This document shows positions 37,087 through 44,767 of a DNA stretch of 64,000 nucleotides, piece after piece. The notes under the pieces were generated by a model that searched no databases, had not been told where the DNA came from, and saw only the letters and a list, made by a program, of their open reading frames with translations. The position numbers and the translations under genes were made by a program. The number at the start of each line of letters is the position of its first letter. Position 1 is the first letter of the stretch. This stretch comes from Pseudobacteroides cellulosolvens ATCC 35603 = DSM 2933 (lineage in GTDB: Bacteria > Bacillota > Clostridia > Acetivibrionales > DSM-2933): contig NZ_LGTC01000001.1 in assembly GCF_001262605.1 (NCBI RefSeq), positions 6,683,501 to 6,747,500 on the forward strand. Reading direction: 5' to 3'.

Positions 37087-38988
37087 ATGATCAGTAGTAA
37101 AAATAAGTTGTTCAAAAGTCTTGTAATAATGCTTGTGTTTATACTATTTATAAACAGTTTTGGAGTAGTAAGCCAGGCAGAAGATAATAAACAGGTTGTA
37201 TTTGTGAATGAAAGGGAACTTAGGGCAGAACCGGGTGCTATTGATTCTAACGGAATTATATATTTCCCAATGCATCCTTTATGTAATGCACTTGGCATTA
37301 CAGCAAAACCTGTATCTCAGGATACATATAAACTGACATATGCCAAATTAAATAGAGAAATTACAATTGCAAAGGGTAATAAGACTATAATAATAAATGG
37401 GATTTCTCATCAGCTTTCTTTTAATGTAATGGGAACCTACCCTGTTGGTACAATAGAAGAATATATGATACCGCTAAAATATATTGTAGAGCAGTTTGGC
37501 GGTGAAGTAAATTTTGCACCTGAATTGAAAAGGATATATGTAACTGGAGACGCTCCCATAAAGTTTAAGGATAAGGCTCTTGAAGAATCAGTACGTGCAT
37601 TGACCAAAAAGCCTGTGGGAGATATTTACAAGTTTGATGTTCAAGATATTTTCTCGTTGGATTTATCAGCAAAGGGTATAACTAACATTGATGATCTTAA
37701 ATATTTTGAAAACCTTACTTATCTAGATATAAGAGATAACAAGATAAGTAATTTATCTGCTATTGAAAACTTGAAAGGTTTAACGGCATTATTTGTAAAG
37801 GGAAATGATCCGTCATTGGATGTTTTTACGCCTATTGCAATGTTCTATGAGAATATAAAGCAAACTGACATCAGTTTTGATGTAAAATTAGACAGCAATT
37901 TAGAGTTGGCTATAAGGACAGCAATCAAAAAGACCACTGGTAAAATAGAGCCAAAGGATATAAGAGGGCTTGCCGAATTTAATGCAAGCGGTAAAAAGAT
38001 TCTTTCAATCGAGGGTTTAAATTACATGGTAAGCTTGAAAAAGCTGGATCTATCAAATAATAGCATATTAAACTTAGGACCTATTAAGAATCTCACAAAG
38101 CTTGAAAGTCTTACATTAAATAAGAATGGTATATCGGACATCAGTGCTTTGAGCAAATTGCAAAAACTGTCTGCATTGGATTTATCAAATAATAAAATAA
38201 AGGATTTAAGTTTTCTGAAAGACTTAAAGGGCCTTAATGTCTTAAAGCTAAGTGATAATGTGATTACTGACGCTGCACCCATCAACGGACTATTAAATAT
38301 TAAAGAATTATATTTAAGCAATAATAAGCTTACCGATACATTTGGCCTTGAAAAGCTCATGAACTTAAATACACTGTATTTAAAGGACATAGACCCAAAG
38401 GACCCAAAAAAGGTTACAAGTGCTATACCAAAAGAAAAGCTCAAGGTATTCAAGGACCTTTTTACAAAGTTAAAAAAGACTGATTTAACTAAGGAAGAAG
38501 TTGGTGTGCCAACTGTAACCGGAGTTACATATAGTCCTACAAAGGCAACAATAACACCGACGCCTAGTCCTTCCACAGTTCCAGGTGATGCAATTCTTCG
38601 CTACTATATTGGTAAATCCACATATACAGTGAACGGTTTAGAGTATAAAATGGATACTGGTGTTGCACCTATTATTAGAAATGGAAGAACAGGAATACCA
38701 GTAAAATACATAGCACAGCATATTGGAGCTAGTACAGGTTGGGACGAAAAAGAAAGAAAAGTGACTATCACATATGGTTCAAAGGTAATAAATCTCTATG
38801 TGGATATAGATTATGCAATGGTTGACGGAAAAATGACTAAATTGGATGTAGCACCATTCATAGTTAATGGAAGGACAATGGTCCCATTGAGATTTGTAAC
38901 TGAAACTTTGGGACTTGAAACAAAATGGAATGAAGCAAATAAAGAGATAACACTGATTTATAAAAAAATAAATAAAAAAAATAAATAA
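37087..38988 (+). CDS. Secreted protein with leucine-rich repeats flanked by copper amine oxidase-like stalk domains
   Basis: 633 aa; signal peptide (VIMLVFILFINSFGVVSQA). Residues ~35-160 are a stalk domain of the copper-amine-oxidase N-terminal type (IIYFPMHPLCNALG, then PLKYIVEQFGG). Internalin-like LRRs follow at ~190-460 (LDLSNNSILNLGPIKNLTKLESL). After a Pro/Thr stretch a second stalk domain covers ~515-630 (GRTGIPVKYIAQHIGA; GRTMVPLRFVTETLGL). It is extracellular and wall-facing. LRRs suggest protein binding, so it may be a surface sensor or target-recognition protein for the cluster. The last residues (KKINKKNK) are encoded by the start of an A/T-rich repeat array that continues downstream. 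Confidence 0.85.
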   Translation: MISSKNKLFKSLVIMLVFILFINSFGVVSQAEDNKQVVFVNERELRAEPGAIDSNGIIYFPMHPLCNALGITAKPVSQDTYKLTYAKLNREITIAKGNKTIIINGISHQLSFNVMGTYPVGTIEEYMIPLKYIVEQFGGEVNFAPELKRIYVTGDAPIKFKDKALEESVRALTKKPVGDIYKFDVQDIFSLDLSAKGITNIDDLKYFENLTYLDIRDNKISNLSAIENLKGLTALFVKGNDPSLDVFTPIAMFYENIKQTDISFDVKLDSNLELAIRTAIKKTTGKIEPKDIRGLAEFNASGKKILSIEGLNYMVSLKKLDLSNNSILNLGPIKNLTKLESLTLNKNGISDISALSKLQKLSALDLSNNKIKDLSFLKDLKGLNVLKLSDNVITDAAPINGLLNIKELYLSNNKLTDTFGLEKLMNLNTLYLKDIDPKDPKKVTSAIPKEKLKVFKDLFTKLKKTDLTKEEVGVPTVTGVTYSPTKATITPTPSPSTVPGDAILRYYIGKSTYTVNGLEYKMDTGVAPIIRNGRTGIPVKYIAQHIGASTGWDEKERKVTITYGSKVINLYVDIDYAMVDGKMTKLDVAPFIVNGRTMVPLRFVTETLGLETKWNEANKEITLIYKKINKKNK

Positions 38989-38991
38989 AAA

Positions 38992-39082
38992 AAATAAATA
39001 AACTAAATAAATAAACTAAATAAATAAACTAAATAAATAAACTAAATAAATAAACTAAATAAATAAACTAAATAAATAAACT
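38992..39082 (+). repeat. Seven perfect 13-bp tandem repeats in the leader of the tube gene
   Basis: AAATAAATAAACT is repeated exactly seven times without interruption, preceded by degenerate A/T units running back into the LRR gene 3' end. The array ends ~9 bases before the ribosome site GGGAGG of the tube gene at 39101. Confidence 0.95.
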
Positions 39083-39100
39083 ATAAGGGAGGTCTGAGAT

Positions 39101-39493
39101 ATGCCTTTCAAAGTAACAATATCAGGAGGTATTACTCTAGAAAATTGTGTGGAGTCAGTAAGCTGCAGGGTTGATACGCCAAATGACTCAGATGCTAAAT
39201 CAAATTATGTTGGAAATGTAATTGAGATAGTAGGCAAGATTGGGTATGGAGAGTCTACTATAGGGCTTTATTCCTGGTCGCTGCTGCCATCTGACGACGG
39301 TCAGGCTTATAGGAATGTTGATGTTGAGGTCATAGGAGAAGATAAGAAAACTGTTAGAAAGGTGACTTTTCCGAATGCTTTTGTTGTGGATTACTCTGAA
39401 ACATATTCTTCGTCCTCAGGAAAAGGATTGTTCAGCCTTTATTTAAAACAGAAAAAAGATAAGAATGATGTTGTTTCTGCCAGTGGATTATAA
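39101..39493 (+). CDS. Tube protein 1 (Hcp/phage tail-tube-like)
   Basis: 130 aa, beta-rich and soluble. It aligns throughout with the 140-aa protein at 41895: shared VDTPNDSDAKS/TDTPDDSNARS, GNVIEIVGKI/GAILEIRGNL, FPNAFVVDYSE/FTEAFVVDYIE and the glycine-led final strand GLFSLYLKQKKD/GKFTLILKQKRE. Size, fold pattern and position beside a sheath-like gene fit the inner tube of a contractile system (Hcp family role), but sequence identity to Hcp is not evident by eye. A strong GGGAGG lies 9-14 bases before ATG 39101, as expected for a highly expressed subunit. The leader contains the 13-bp tandem array. Confidence 0.65.
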   Translation: MPFKVTISGGITLENCVESVSCRVDTPNDSDAKSNYVGNVIEIVGKIGYGESTIGLYSWSLLPSDDGQAYRNVDVEVIGEDKKTVRKVTFPNAFVVDYSETYSSSSGKGLFSLYLKQKKDKNDVVSASGL

Positions 39494-39633
39494 ATAAAAT
39501 GAAAAGTGTTATTAATAATACATTTGCAAGAGCTAACAACAAAAGCTTTTAGCGAGATTTAAGATATACAAATGTATAAGATTAATGACTTTCAATTCTG
39601 TCATTTATATTTGAGAAACTAAGGGGGATAAAA

Positions 39634-41796
39634 ATGGATATCATTAACCAAACAAATAGATGCGTTCTATTTGAAGAAATCAACCCTGAGAGATTGGACC
39701 TTCTAACTCTTGTGGGTGATGTCAAAGGGATTGACAGCCTTGATGATGAAAAAATCAAAGAGATAAACAGGGAACTCCTTGTAAGAAGCTTTGATGAGTT
39801 CTTAGAAAAGTTTTCACCTAGCGTATACTCGTTTTTTAATGCAGCTGCTGATGATGGCAAGGGTGCTGTTGTTTATACGCTAAAGAGACCGGAAAATATA
39901 CCACCTGAGTATATTTCGGAAATTAAGCTTGACCATAATAATGATTTTCTTAAAATGCTATTTACATTGATCGACACAAAAAGAAGTCAGGGTATCATAA
40001 ATGTTGACTTCAGGTTCGACAAGGTTCTGGATATGATATCTCCTAAAAAGGTTATGGATGATATAAGACAGTCCAGAAAAGAAATTCATTATCTCTTTGA
40101 CAAGTATGATGAACTGGATGAAGGTGATCCTAAAAAGCTTGATTTGGGAGATAAATTAAACTATAAATTTGAAGAAGCAAGACAAAATTATAATAACGTA
40201 ATGGCAATGCTTCCTCTTGCAATAGAAGACATTAAAACAAGACTTCTTTTAGGAGGCGGGGAAAGCGGCGGAGAAGCTCAGGCAGTACAGGTGGGTATGC
40301 TCACAATAGGTGAAACCGGAGAGCTCAAAATAATTGAAGCTCCTAAGGAAGAAAGCAATGCACTTATGCTTGCTTCAGAAAATAGCAATAACAGCCTTGT
40401 TACAATTTTTGAATCTGATTATGATTCAGTTACAGATTCACCATCTTCCTATGTTAAGGATCTTGTGGTAAGGACATTCTGTCCGTTGCCTGCTACATTG
40501 ACAGAGGTTGATATTGATAGGGAAATTGCTAACTATAGAGCATACCTTGAGTTTTATACAAAGGCAAAGGACGATTTTGTTAAAGCCTCCAAGCCGTTGG
40601 TTGAGAAGCTTCTTGGTGTAAAAATGTTCTTTGACCAATATAACACAAAGACAAGAGGAATGAAGCCTTCACTTATTATATCAAACAATAAGCTAGATAT
40701 GACTGTTAAAAGTAACAACATGCCAAGGCTCGAAACTTACCTCAATACAGTAAATGCAAAAAATGATTTTTCAAATACTGTATGGTTCGGTATCGTTCCA
40801 GCAATTGAAATAGAGTCAGCAGGAAAACCGAAGATAGGAAGAGCAATATTTGCCGGCAATAAAGAAGTTAAAAAAGAAGGAAATACCATGGAATCCCTAA
40901 CAGCATTGCTGCAGACACTTAAAAAATACAGGGTTCAGGTATTCTTCAACTTCCAGGCAAATGATGAAACCACCTTCAATAACCTAGCAACAATGGGTGT
41001 TGATAAATATATGGATAAATGTCAGATGATGACAAGGCAGGAGTATAGTGAGTTTGCGATACCATGCCTGCCAAACTTTACGATAATACCAAAGGACAAG
41101 TCAGGTGTTGTTATTGATACAATTATTCAGAAGACAGAGGATGGTAAAGTTAAGGTCTCCGATTCCAAGGAAGATATAATGAAGCTTTGGATACAGGGTG
41201 TTTATGTTGACGCTTCATATGTAGCGGCAGGTATAGTAGCTGCATACCAGTGTCCTGAGTACCTGAAGGAAATATTTAAAAATGCCAGCAGAAATTATCC
41301 TGGAGTAAGGTTTGACATTGAAAGAGAAGATTACAGCTTAAGAATGGTAACAACTATGGCTAAGGAAATAACCGGTTTTACCAATAACATAAAGGATGAA
41401 ATTAATAAGAGAAGCTTTGGATTTGTGTTCTCGTCTGAAAATGCACAAGTAGATGGCAAGGATGTAAAGAGAATTACTGTTTATAAAGCTAGAAGTCTTG
41501 CTATGACAGACAGCGGCTTTGATTCAATATATAAAACAACAGTTAGCACATATATTGAAAGAATTTTGAGATTTACAACTAATGACTTTAAGCAGGATAA
41601 AATCGAGATATTCTTCAGCAATAATCCAAAGAGCCAGAAGGAAGTTTGGAAGGCTGACTGCAAGTTTATTAATTCAATAGTGCAGCCAGGCGATGACTTG
41701 AACTTCACAATAGATGAGATGACAAATATGTGTAATATTGACTTGACATTCAATGGTAATGTTAAGAACCTGGAAGTTGTTATTTCCAAGAATTAA
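39634..41796 (+). CDS. Contractile sheath-like protein (TssC-type role)
   Basis: 720 aa, soluble. It is the largest non-Rhs protein of the cluster and sits between two tube paralogues, the usual place for the sheath. The C-terminal part (SIYKTTVSTYIERILRFTTND, VWKADCKFINSIVQPGDDL, MTNMCNIDLTFNG) follows the layout of sheath C-termini: helix, then strands that interlock with neighbours. A Gly/Glu-rich loop (GGGESGGEAQ, ~residue 205-215) may be a surface insertion. The length exceeds TssC (~500) and suggests TssB-like and TssC-like parts in one chain, as in phage sheaths. The assignment rests on context and overall layout, not on a diagnostic motif. Confidence 0.6.
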   Translation: MDIINQTNRCVLFEEINPERLDLLTLVGDVKGIDSLDDEKIKEINRELLVRSFDEFLEKFSPSVYSFFNAAADDGKGAVVYTLKRPENIPPEYISEIKLDHNNDFLKMLFTLIDTKRSQGIINVDFRFDKVLDMISPKKVMDDIRQSRKEIHYLFDKYDELDEGDPKKLDLGDKLNYKFEEARQNYNNVMAMLPLAIEDIKTRLLLGGGESGGEAQAVQVGMLTIGETGELKIIEAPKEESNALMLASENSNNSLVTIFESDYDSVTDSPSSYVKDLVVRTFCPLPATLTEVDIDREIANYRAYLEFYTKAKDDFVKASKPLVEKLLGVKMFFDQYNTKTRGMKPSLIISNNKLDMTVKSNNMPRLETYLNTVNAKNDFSNTVWFGIVPAIEIESAGKPKIGRAIFAGNKEVKKEGNTMESLTALLQTLKKYRVQVFFNFQANDETTFNNLATMGVDKYMDKCQMMTRQEYSEFAIPCLPNFTIIPKDKSGVVIDTIIQKTEDGKVKVSDSKEDIMKLWIQGVYVDASYVAAGIVAAYQCPEYLKEIFKNASRNYPGVRFDIEREDYSLRMVTTMAKEITGFTNNIKDEINKRSFGFVFSSENAQVDGKDVKRITVYKARSLAMTDSGFDSIYKTTVSTYIERILRFTTNDFKQDKIEIFFSNNPKSQKEVWKADCKFINSIVQPGDDLNFTIDEMTNMCNIDLTFNGNVKNLEVVISKN

Positions 41797-41894
41797 TTGC
41801 TTTAATTATAAAGCACTAAATAATGTTGGGTATTAATGCATTGAGTATTAATATATATTAAACTAATTTATTAAACAATAAGGAGGGTTCAATT

Positions 41895-42317
41895 ATGGCA
41901 TTCAAACTAGCTGTAACACCTGCAAGTGTAGGCGGAGGAGGAGATTCCTTCAATCTCGATGAAAAGGTTATAAAGTCTGTTGTTTACAAGACAGATACTC
42001 CTGATGATTCAAATGCAAGATCACACGATGTTGGAGCAATCCTTGAAATCAGGGGAAATTTATTACAAGCAGCTGAGGAAGATACTAAAAAAATGGCTAA
42101 ATGGACACTTGAAAGTGCTCTGCCATATAAAAATGTAGTTGTTACTCAAACTGCTGGTAGTTTTGTTATGAGAGAATATACCTTTACAGAAGCTTTCGTT
42201 GTAGATTACATTGAAGAATTCAATGATACTGAAGGTGAAGGAAAGTTTACTCTTATTTTGAAACAGAAGAGAGAAAACATTAAAGACGTTAAAATTGAAG
42301 GCGGATATGGTGCATAA
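41895..42317 (+). CDS. Tube protein 2 (paralogue of 39101-39493)
   Basis: 140 aa, homologous along its length to tube protein 1 (see that entry), with a short Gly-rich insertion near the N-terminus (VGGGGDSF). AAGGAGG lies 8 bases before ATG 41895. Two tube-type proteins could form the main tube and a tube-initiator or terminator ring, or alternative tubes; the sequence does not tell which. A long perfect hairpin follows the gene. Confidence 0.65.
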   Translation: MAFKLAVTPASVGGGGDSFNLDEKVIKSVVYKTDTPDDSNARSHDVGAILEIRGNLLQAAEEDTKKMAKWTLESALPYKNVVVTQTAGSFVMREYTFTEAFVVDYIEEFNDTEGEGKFTLILKQKRENIKDVKIEGGYGA

Positions 42318-42367
42318 GGAATACTCCTTGTGACTACGTTGATAGCTACATAAACGTATAATGTTTG

Positions 42368-42409
42368 ATAGGATTTAAAAGGCAGAAACTTCTGCCTTTT
42401 AAATCCTAT
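42368..42409 (+). terminator. 20-bp perfect hairpin after the tube/sheath genes
   Basis: Arms 42368-42387 and 42390-42409 are exact reverse complements around a 2-base centre (ATAGGATTTAAAAGGCAGAA). The descending arm contains CCTTTTAAAT. It probably terminates or attenuates transcription, keeping downstream regulatory genes lower than tube and sheath, and may also protect the upstream mRNA. Confidence 0.75.
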
Positions 42410-42445
42410 AAATACAAATTGCTTTTATTTGGGCAATTACTCAAG

Positions 42446-42472
42446 GTTGTAAAATCGCAGATGATTTTGTTC
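42446..42472. repeat. Degenerate dispersed repeat family B, copy 4
   Basis: GGTTGTAAAATCGCAG then ATGATTTTGTTCT. The outer parts match copies 1 and 3 (CAAGGTTG, AAAATC, TGATTTTGTTCT); the central bases differ. Confidence 0.4.
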
Positions 42473-42547
42473 TATAGTTTAAATAATTTTTCTGAATAAT
42501 TAAAGAAATAACTTCTTTAATCATTCTATATATACAGGTGGAACAGG

Positions 42548-43072
42548 ATGGAATACTTTATAATATTGCAGGATGATAGAGTTATAAACTATGCTGAGCC
42601 GTTAGGATTATCAAAGTTAATTAATAAAGACCAGGTTAAAAATGCAGATCTGGAAGCTTTGAATACTGACCCAGTAATGGTTCATGTTAAAGATAAAGAT
42701 GAGAGTGAGTTTATTGACGTTATAGAGAAGCCTGTTTTACTTATATCTGATAAGATTAAACAGGTATTTGATGTGTTTGGAAATGGTGAGTTTTATAAGC
42801 CTGTTGTACTTGGAGATCCCAAGCATATGGATACACATTTATACCATCTCATAATACCTAATAAGGTTGAATGCCTTTCAAAATTGAGTGAGTTCAATCC
42901 GGACGGCACAATAAAGAGATTGGTACTGGACAGGAGCAAATTATTCGGGGAACATATATTTTCCGTAAATGGAATTCGGGAATACTTTATTATTGTGGAT
43001 CTGGATGTAGTTGAAAGTATTATTAGAAGTGATTACCTTGGAATTAAGTTCAAAAGTGTTGAGGTTGATTAA
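42548..43072 (+). CDS. DUF1629/Imm11-like immunity-type protein
   Basis: 174 aa, soluble, alpha/beta. The pattern LLISDKIKQVF...KPVVL...YHLIIPNKVECL...FSVNGIREYFIIVDLDVVESI followed by LGIKFKSVEV resembles the DUF1629 group found as immunity proteins in polymorphic-toxin loci (PVISEKLKEVL..., YYVLN..., IFRI....YIVSEDFKE..., GFEFEEV). No toxin gene adjoins it, so it may be an orphan immunity protein, or the fold may serve another job in the cluster. The stop codon is inside a perfect 11-bp hairpin (43067-43090). Confidence 0.5.
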   Translation: MEYFIILQDDRVINYAEPLGLSKLINKDQVKNADLEALNTDPVMVHVKDKDESEFIDVIEKPVLLISDKIKQVFDVFGNGEFYKPVVLGDPKHMDTHLYHLIIPNKVECLSKLSEFNPDGTIKRLVLDRSKLFGEHIFSVNGIREYFIIVDLDVVESIIRSDYLGIKFKSVEVD

Positions 43073-43090
43073 AATCAGTTGATTTTAATC
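43067..43090 (+). other. Hairpin overlapping the stop of the immunity-like gene
   Basis: GATTAAAATCA-GT-TGATTTTAATC, an exact 11-bp stem containing the TAA at 43070-43072. No U-run follows; the next ribosome site (GAAAGGA) begins ~10 bases later, so it may influence expression of the DnaJ gene. Confidence 0.5.
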
Positions 43091-43114
43091 TGAAGCATTG
43101 AAAGGATTAGTGCT

Positions 43115-43564
43115 ATGAAAAACTATTATGAAATTTTGGGAGTTCAAAGAAATGCGACTCTTGAAGAGATCAAAAAAGTATATAAAAAGCTTGCGAAGAA
43201 GTATCATCCAGATTTGAACCAAGGAAATAAAGAAGCTGAGCAAAAGTTTATTGAGATAAAGGAAGCATATGATACACTAAGCGATGAAAGTAAAAGAAAG
43301 TCATATGATTCCAAGCTTGATGGAGGCAGCGGCGAATCTTCCCAACAGCAGGGAGGGAGACCAAAAAGTCCAAGATCAGAGCCGACAGAGTCTGCCAAGT
43401 TTGATTTTGAAGATGTTGAAAGAAGCTTTGAGAGGTTTTTCGGATTCAATCCTAGAACCAACAAAGTTAATATAGAGACTGAGAAACAAAAGGAAAAGAA
43501 AAAAAATCCTCTTGATACCACAGATGCATTTGAACAATTCTTTGGATTCAGGAGAAAAAAGTAA
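43115..43564 (+). CDS. J-domain (DnaJ-like) co-chaperone with two FFGF motifs
   Basis: 149 aa. Residues 3-68 are a J-domain with the HPD motif (KYHPDLN) that stimulates Hsp70 ATPases. There is no zinc finger or DnaJ C-terminal substrate domain. The acidic/basic tail has two copies of a short motif, SFERFFGF (~residues 106-113) and AFEQFFGF (~137-144), probably docking sites for a client or partner. Its likely Hsp70 is the 853-aa protein at 28585 in the opposite operon arm. The gene begins a run of closely spaced regulatory genes. Confidence 0.88.
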   Translation: MKNYYEILGVQRNATLEEIKKVYKKLAKKYHPDLNQGNKEAEQKFIEIKEAYDTLSDESKRKSYDSKLDGGSGESSQQQGGRPKSPRSEPTESAKFDFEDVERSFERFFGFNPRTNKVNIETEKQKEKKKNPLDTTDAFEQFFGFRRKK

Positions 43565-43593
43565 TATTAATTATTTTTTAAGGGGGTTGCTTT

Positions 43594-44211
43594 ATGGGTA
43601 ACGGTGGGAAAGTACCCGATGTAAAGAATAATTTTAAGAAATTTGTCAATGAAAAAAAGATGGAGACCTATTCTGACAAGAAGAAAGCTCTTTGGATTAT
43701 GATTATTGATATTCTTATAGTTATTATAACTCTGGCTACATTATACTTTATATTTTTCATTGATAATGACAAGCCCATTCTTGATTATTTTGGCTATGCT
43801 GCCATTTTACTGATTGTTTCTTTTGGGGTGTTTAAGTTTATCTCAATTGGATTTAGCAGTTCAACAAGCTCCAATATAACAAAAGTTGTTTTGGTGGATG
43901 ATGATGGTTCAAGCATCAAGACATGGAATCTTAAGGGTAAGGTATCACTTCTTATTGGGAAAAATTCTAATGAAAATGAGGTTGATATAGATTTATCAGA
44001 AACCACTTATTCATCTTTGGTAAGCAGGCAGCATGCTGTTATGAATTATTCAAATAATAACTGGTATATTGAGGATATTGGATCTTCTAATGGTACCGGA
44101 TTAAAGAAGGAAAATGATGATTTTAAGTTAAAGCTTGAAGCAGGAAAACAATACGAACTAAGTGCAGGGGATACGCTTTATATTGCAAATACCAAGCTTG
44201 TTTTGAAATAG
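43594..44211 (+). CDS. Membrane FHA-domain protein
   Basis: 205 aa. A basic N-terminus (~30 residues) is followed by two membrane helices (ALWIMIIDILIVIITLATLYFIFF; YFGYAAILLIVSFGVFKFI) and a cytoplasmic FHA domain (~residues 105-205): LLIGKNSNENEVDI, then SRQHAVM and IEDIGSSNGTGL carry the phosphothreonine-binding Ser/Arg/Asn set. It can recruit a phosphorylated partner to the membrane, an expected docking platform for assembly. It is 30 bases after the DnaJ gene and 35 before the second FHA gene, in one operon. Confidence 0.88.
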   Translation: MGNGGKVPDVKNNFKKFVNEKKMETYSDKKKALWIMIIDILIVIITLATLYFIFFIDNDKPILDYFGYAAILLIVSFGVFKFISIGFSSSTSSNITKVVLVDDDGSSIKTWNLKGKVSLLIGKNSNENEVDIDLSETTYSSLVSRQHAVMNYSNNNWYIEDIGSSNGTGLKKENDDFKLKLEAGKQYELSAGDTLYIANTKLVLK

Positions 44212-44245
44212 TATTAAAAAGTATTAGAAAGTTGGAGGAATTAAC

Positions 44246-44767
44246 ATGCCTAGTGATTTGGTAAGATGCTCTAACGGGCATATGTATAATACAAAAAGAT
44301 ATGGAAATAAGTGTCCTTTTTGTGATGCAGGTCTTGAAAAGTCAGGAAATAAAGTTATGAGGCCTGCAATGGACGGAGAGAAAACACAAACTACTGATGA
44401 TCCTTTGGGTATTGAGCCTGTTGTTGGATGGCTTGTTTGTATTGACGGAGAGCAAAAGGGAAAAGACTATAAAATACGTAAAGGAAGAAATTTTGTCGGC
44501 AGATCGGATGATATGGATATTGCCATAATAGGTGATGTATCCATTTCTAGAAGGAATCACGCATCTATAAGTTATGATCCGAAACAAAGAGTTTTTTATC
44601 TTATTCCAGGTGAAGGTGCTGGGATGGTATATAGAAATAATGAAGTTGCATTTGTGCCTGTGGAATTATCACCATATGACCTTATTGAGATAGGTAAATG
44701 CAAACTAATATTTATTCCTTTGTGCGGTGTGCATTTTGATTGGGAAAACGATGATAAAGAGGAATGA
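44246..44767 (+). CDS. Zinc-ribbon plus FHA-domain protein
   Basis: 173 aa, soluble. The N-terminal ribbon RCSNGHMYNTKRYGNKCPFC has Cys/His ligands (Cys, His, Cys-x2-Cys). Residues ~60-165 are an FHA domain (KGRNFVGRSDDMDIAI, then VSISRRNHASISYDP); in the last loop the usual Asn-Gly is replaced by EGAGMVYRNN, so specificity may differ. It overlaps the PP2C gene by four bases (ATGA), implying coupled translation and probably a working pair. In type VI systems FHA proteins sense kinase output and promote assembly. Confidence 0.85.
   Translation: MPSDLVRCSNGHMYNTKRYGNKCPFCDAGLEKSGNKVMRPAMDGEKTQTTDDPLGIEPVVGWLVCIDGEQKGKDYKIRKGRNFVGRSDDMDIAIIGDVSISRRNHASISYDPKQRVFYLIPGEGAGMVYRNNEVAFVPVELSPYDLIEIGKCKLIFIPLCGVHFDWENDDKEE

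Noticed and set aside
38022-38576. 184-aa minus-strand ORF within the LRR gene
   Set aside because: Shadow of a clearly coding plus-strand frame with LRR periodicity.
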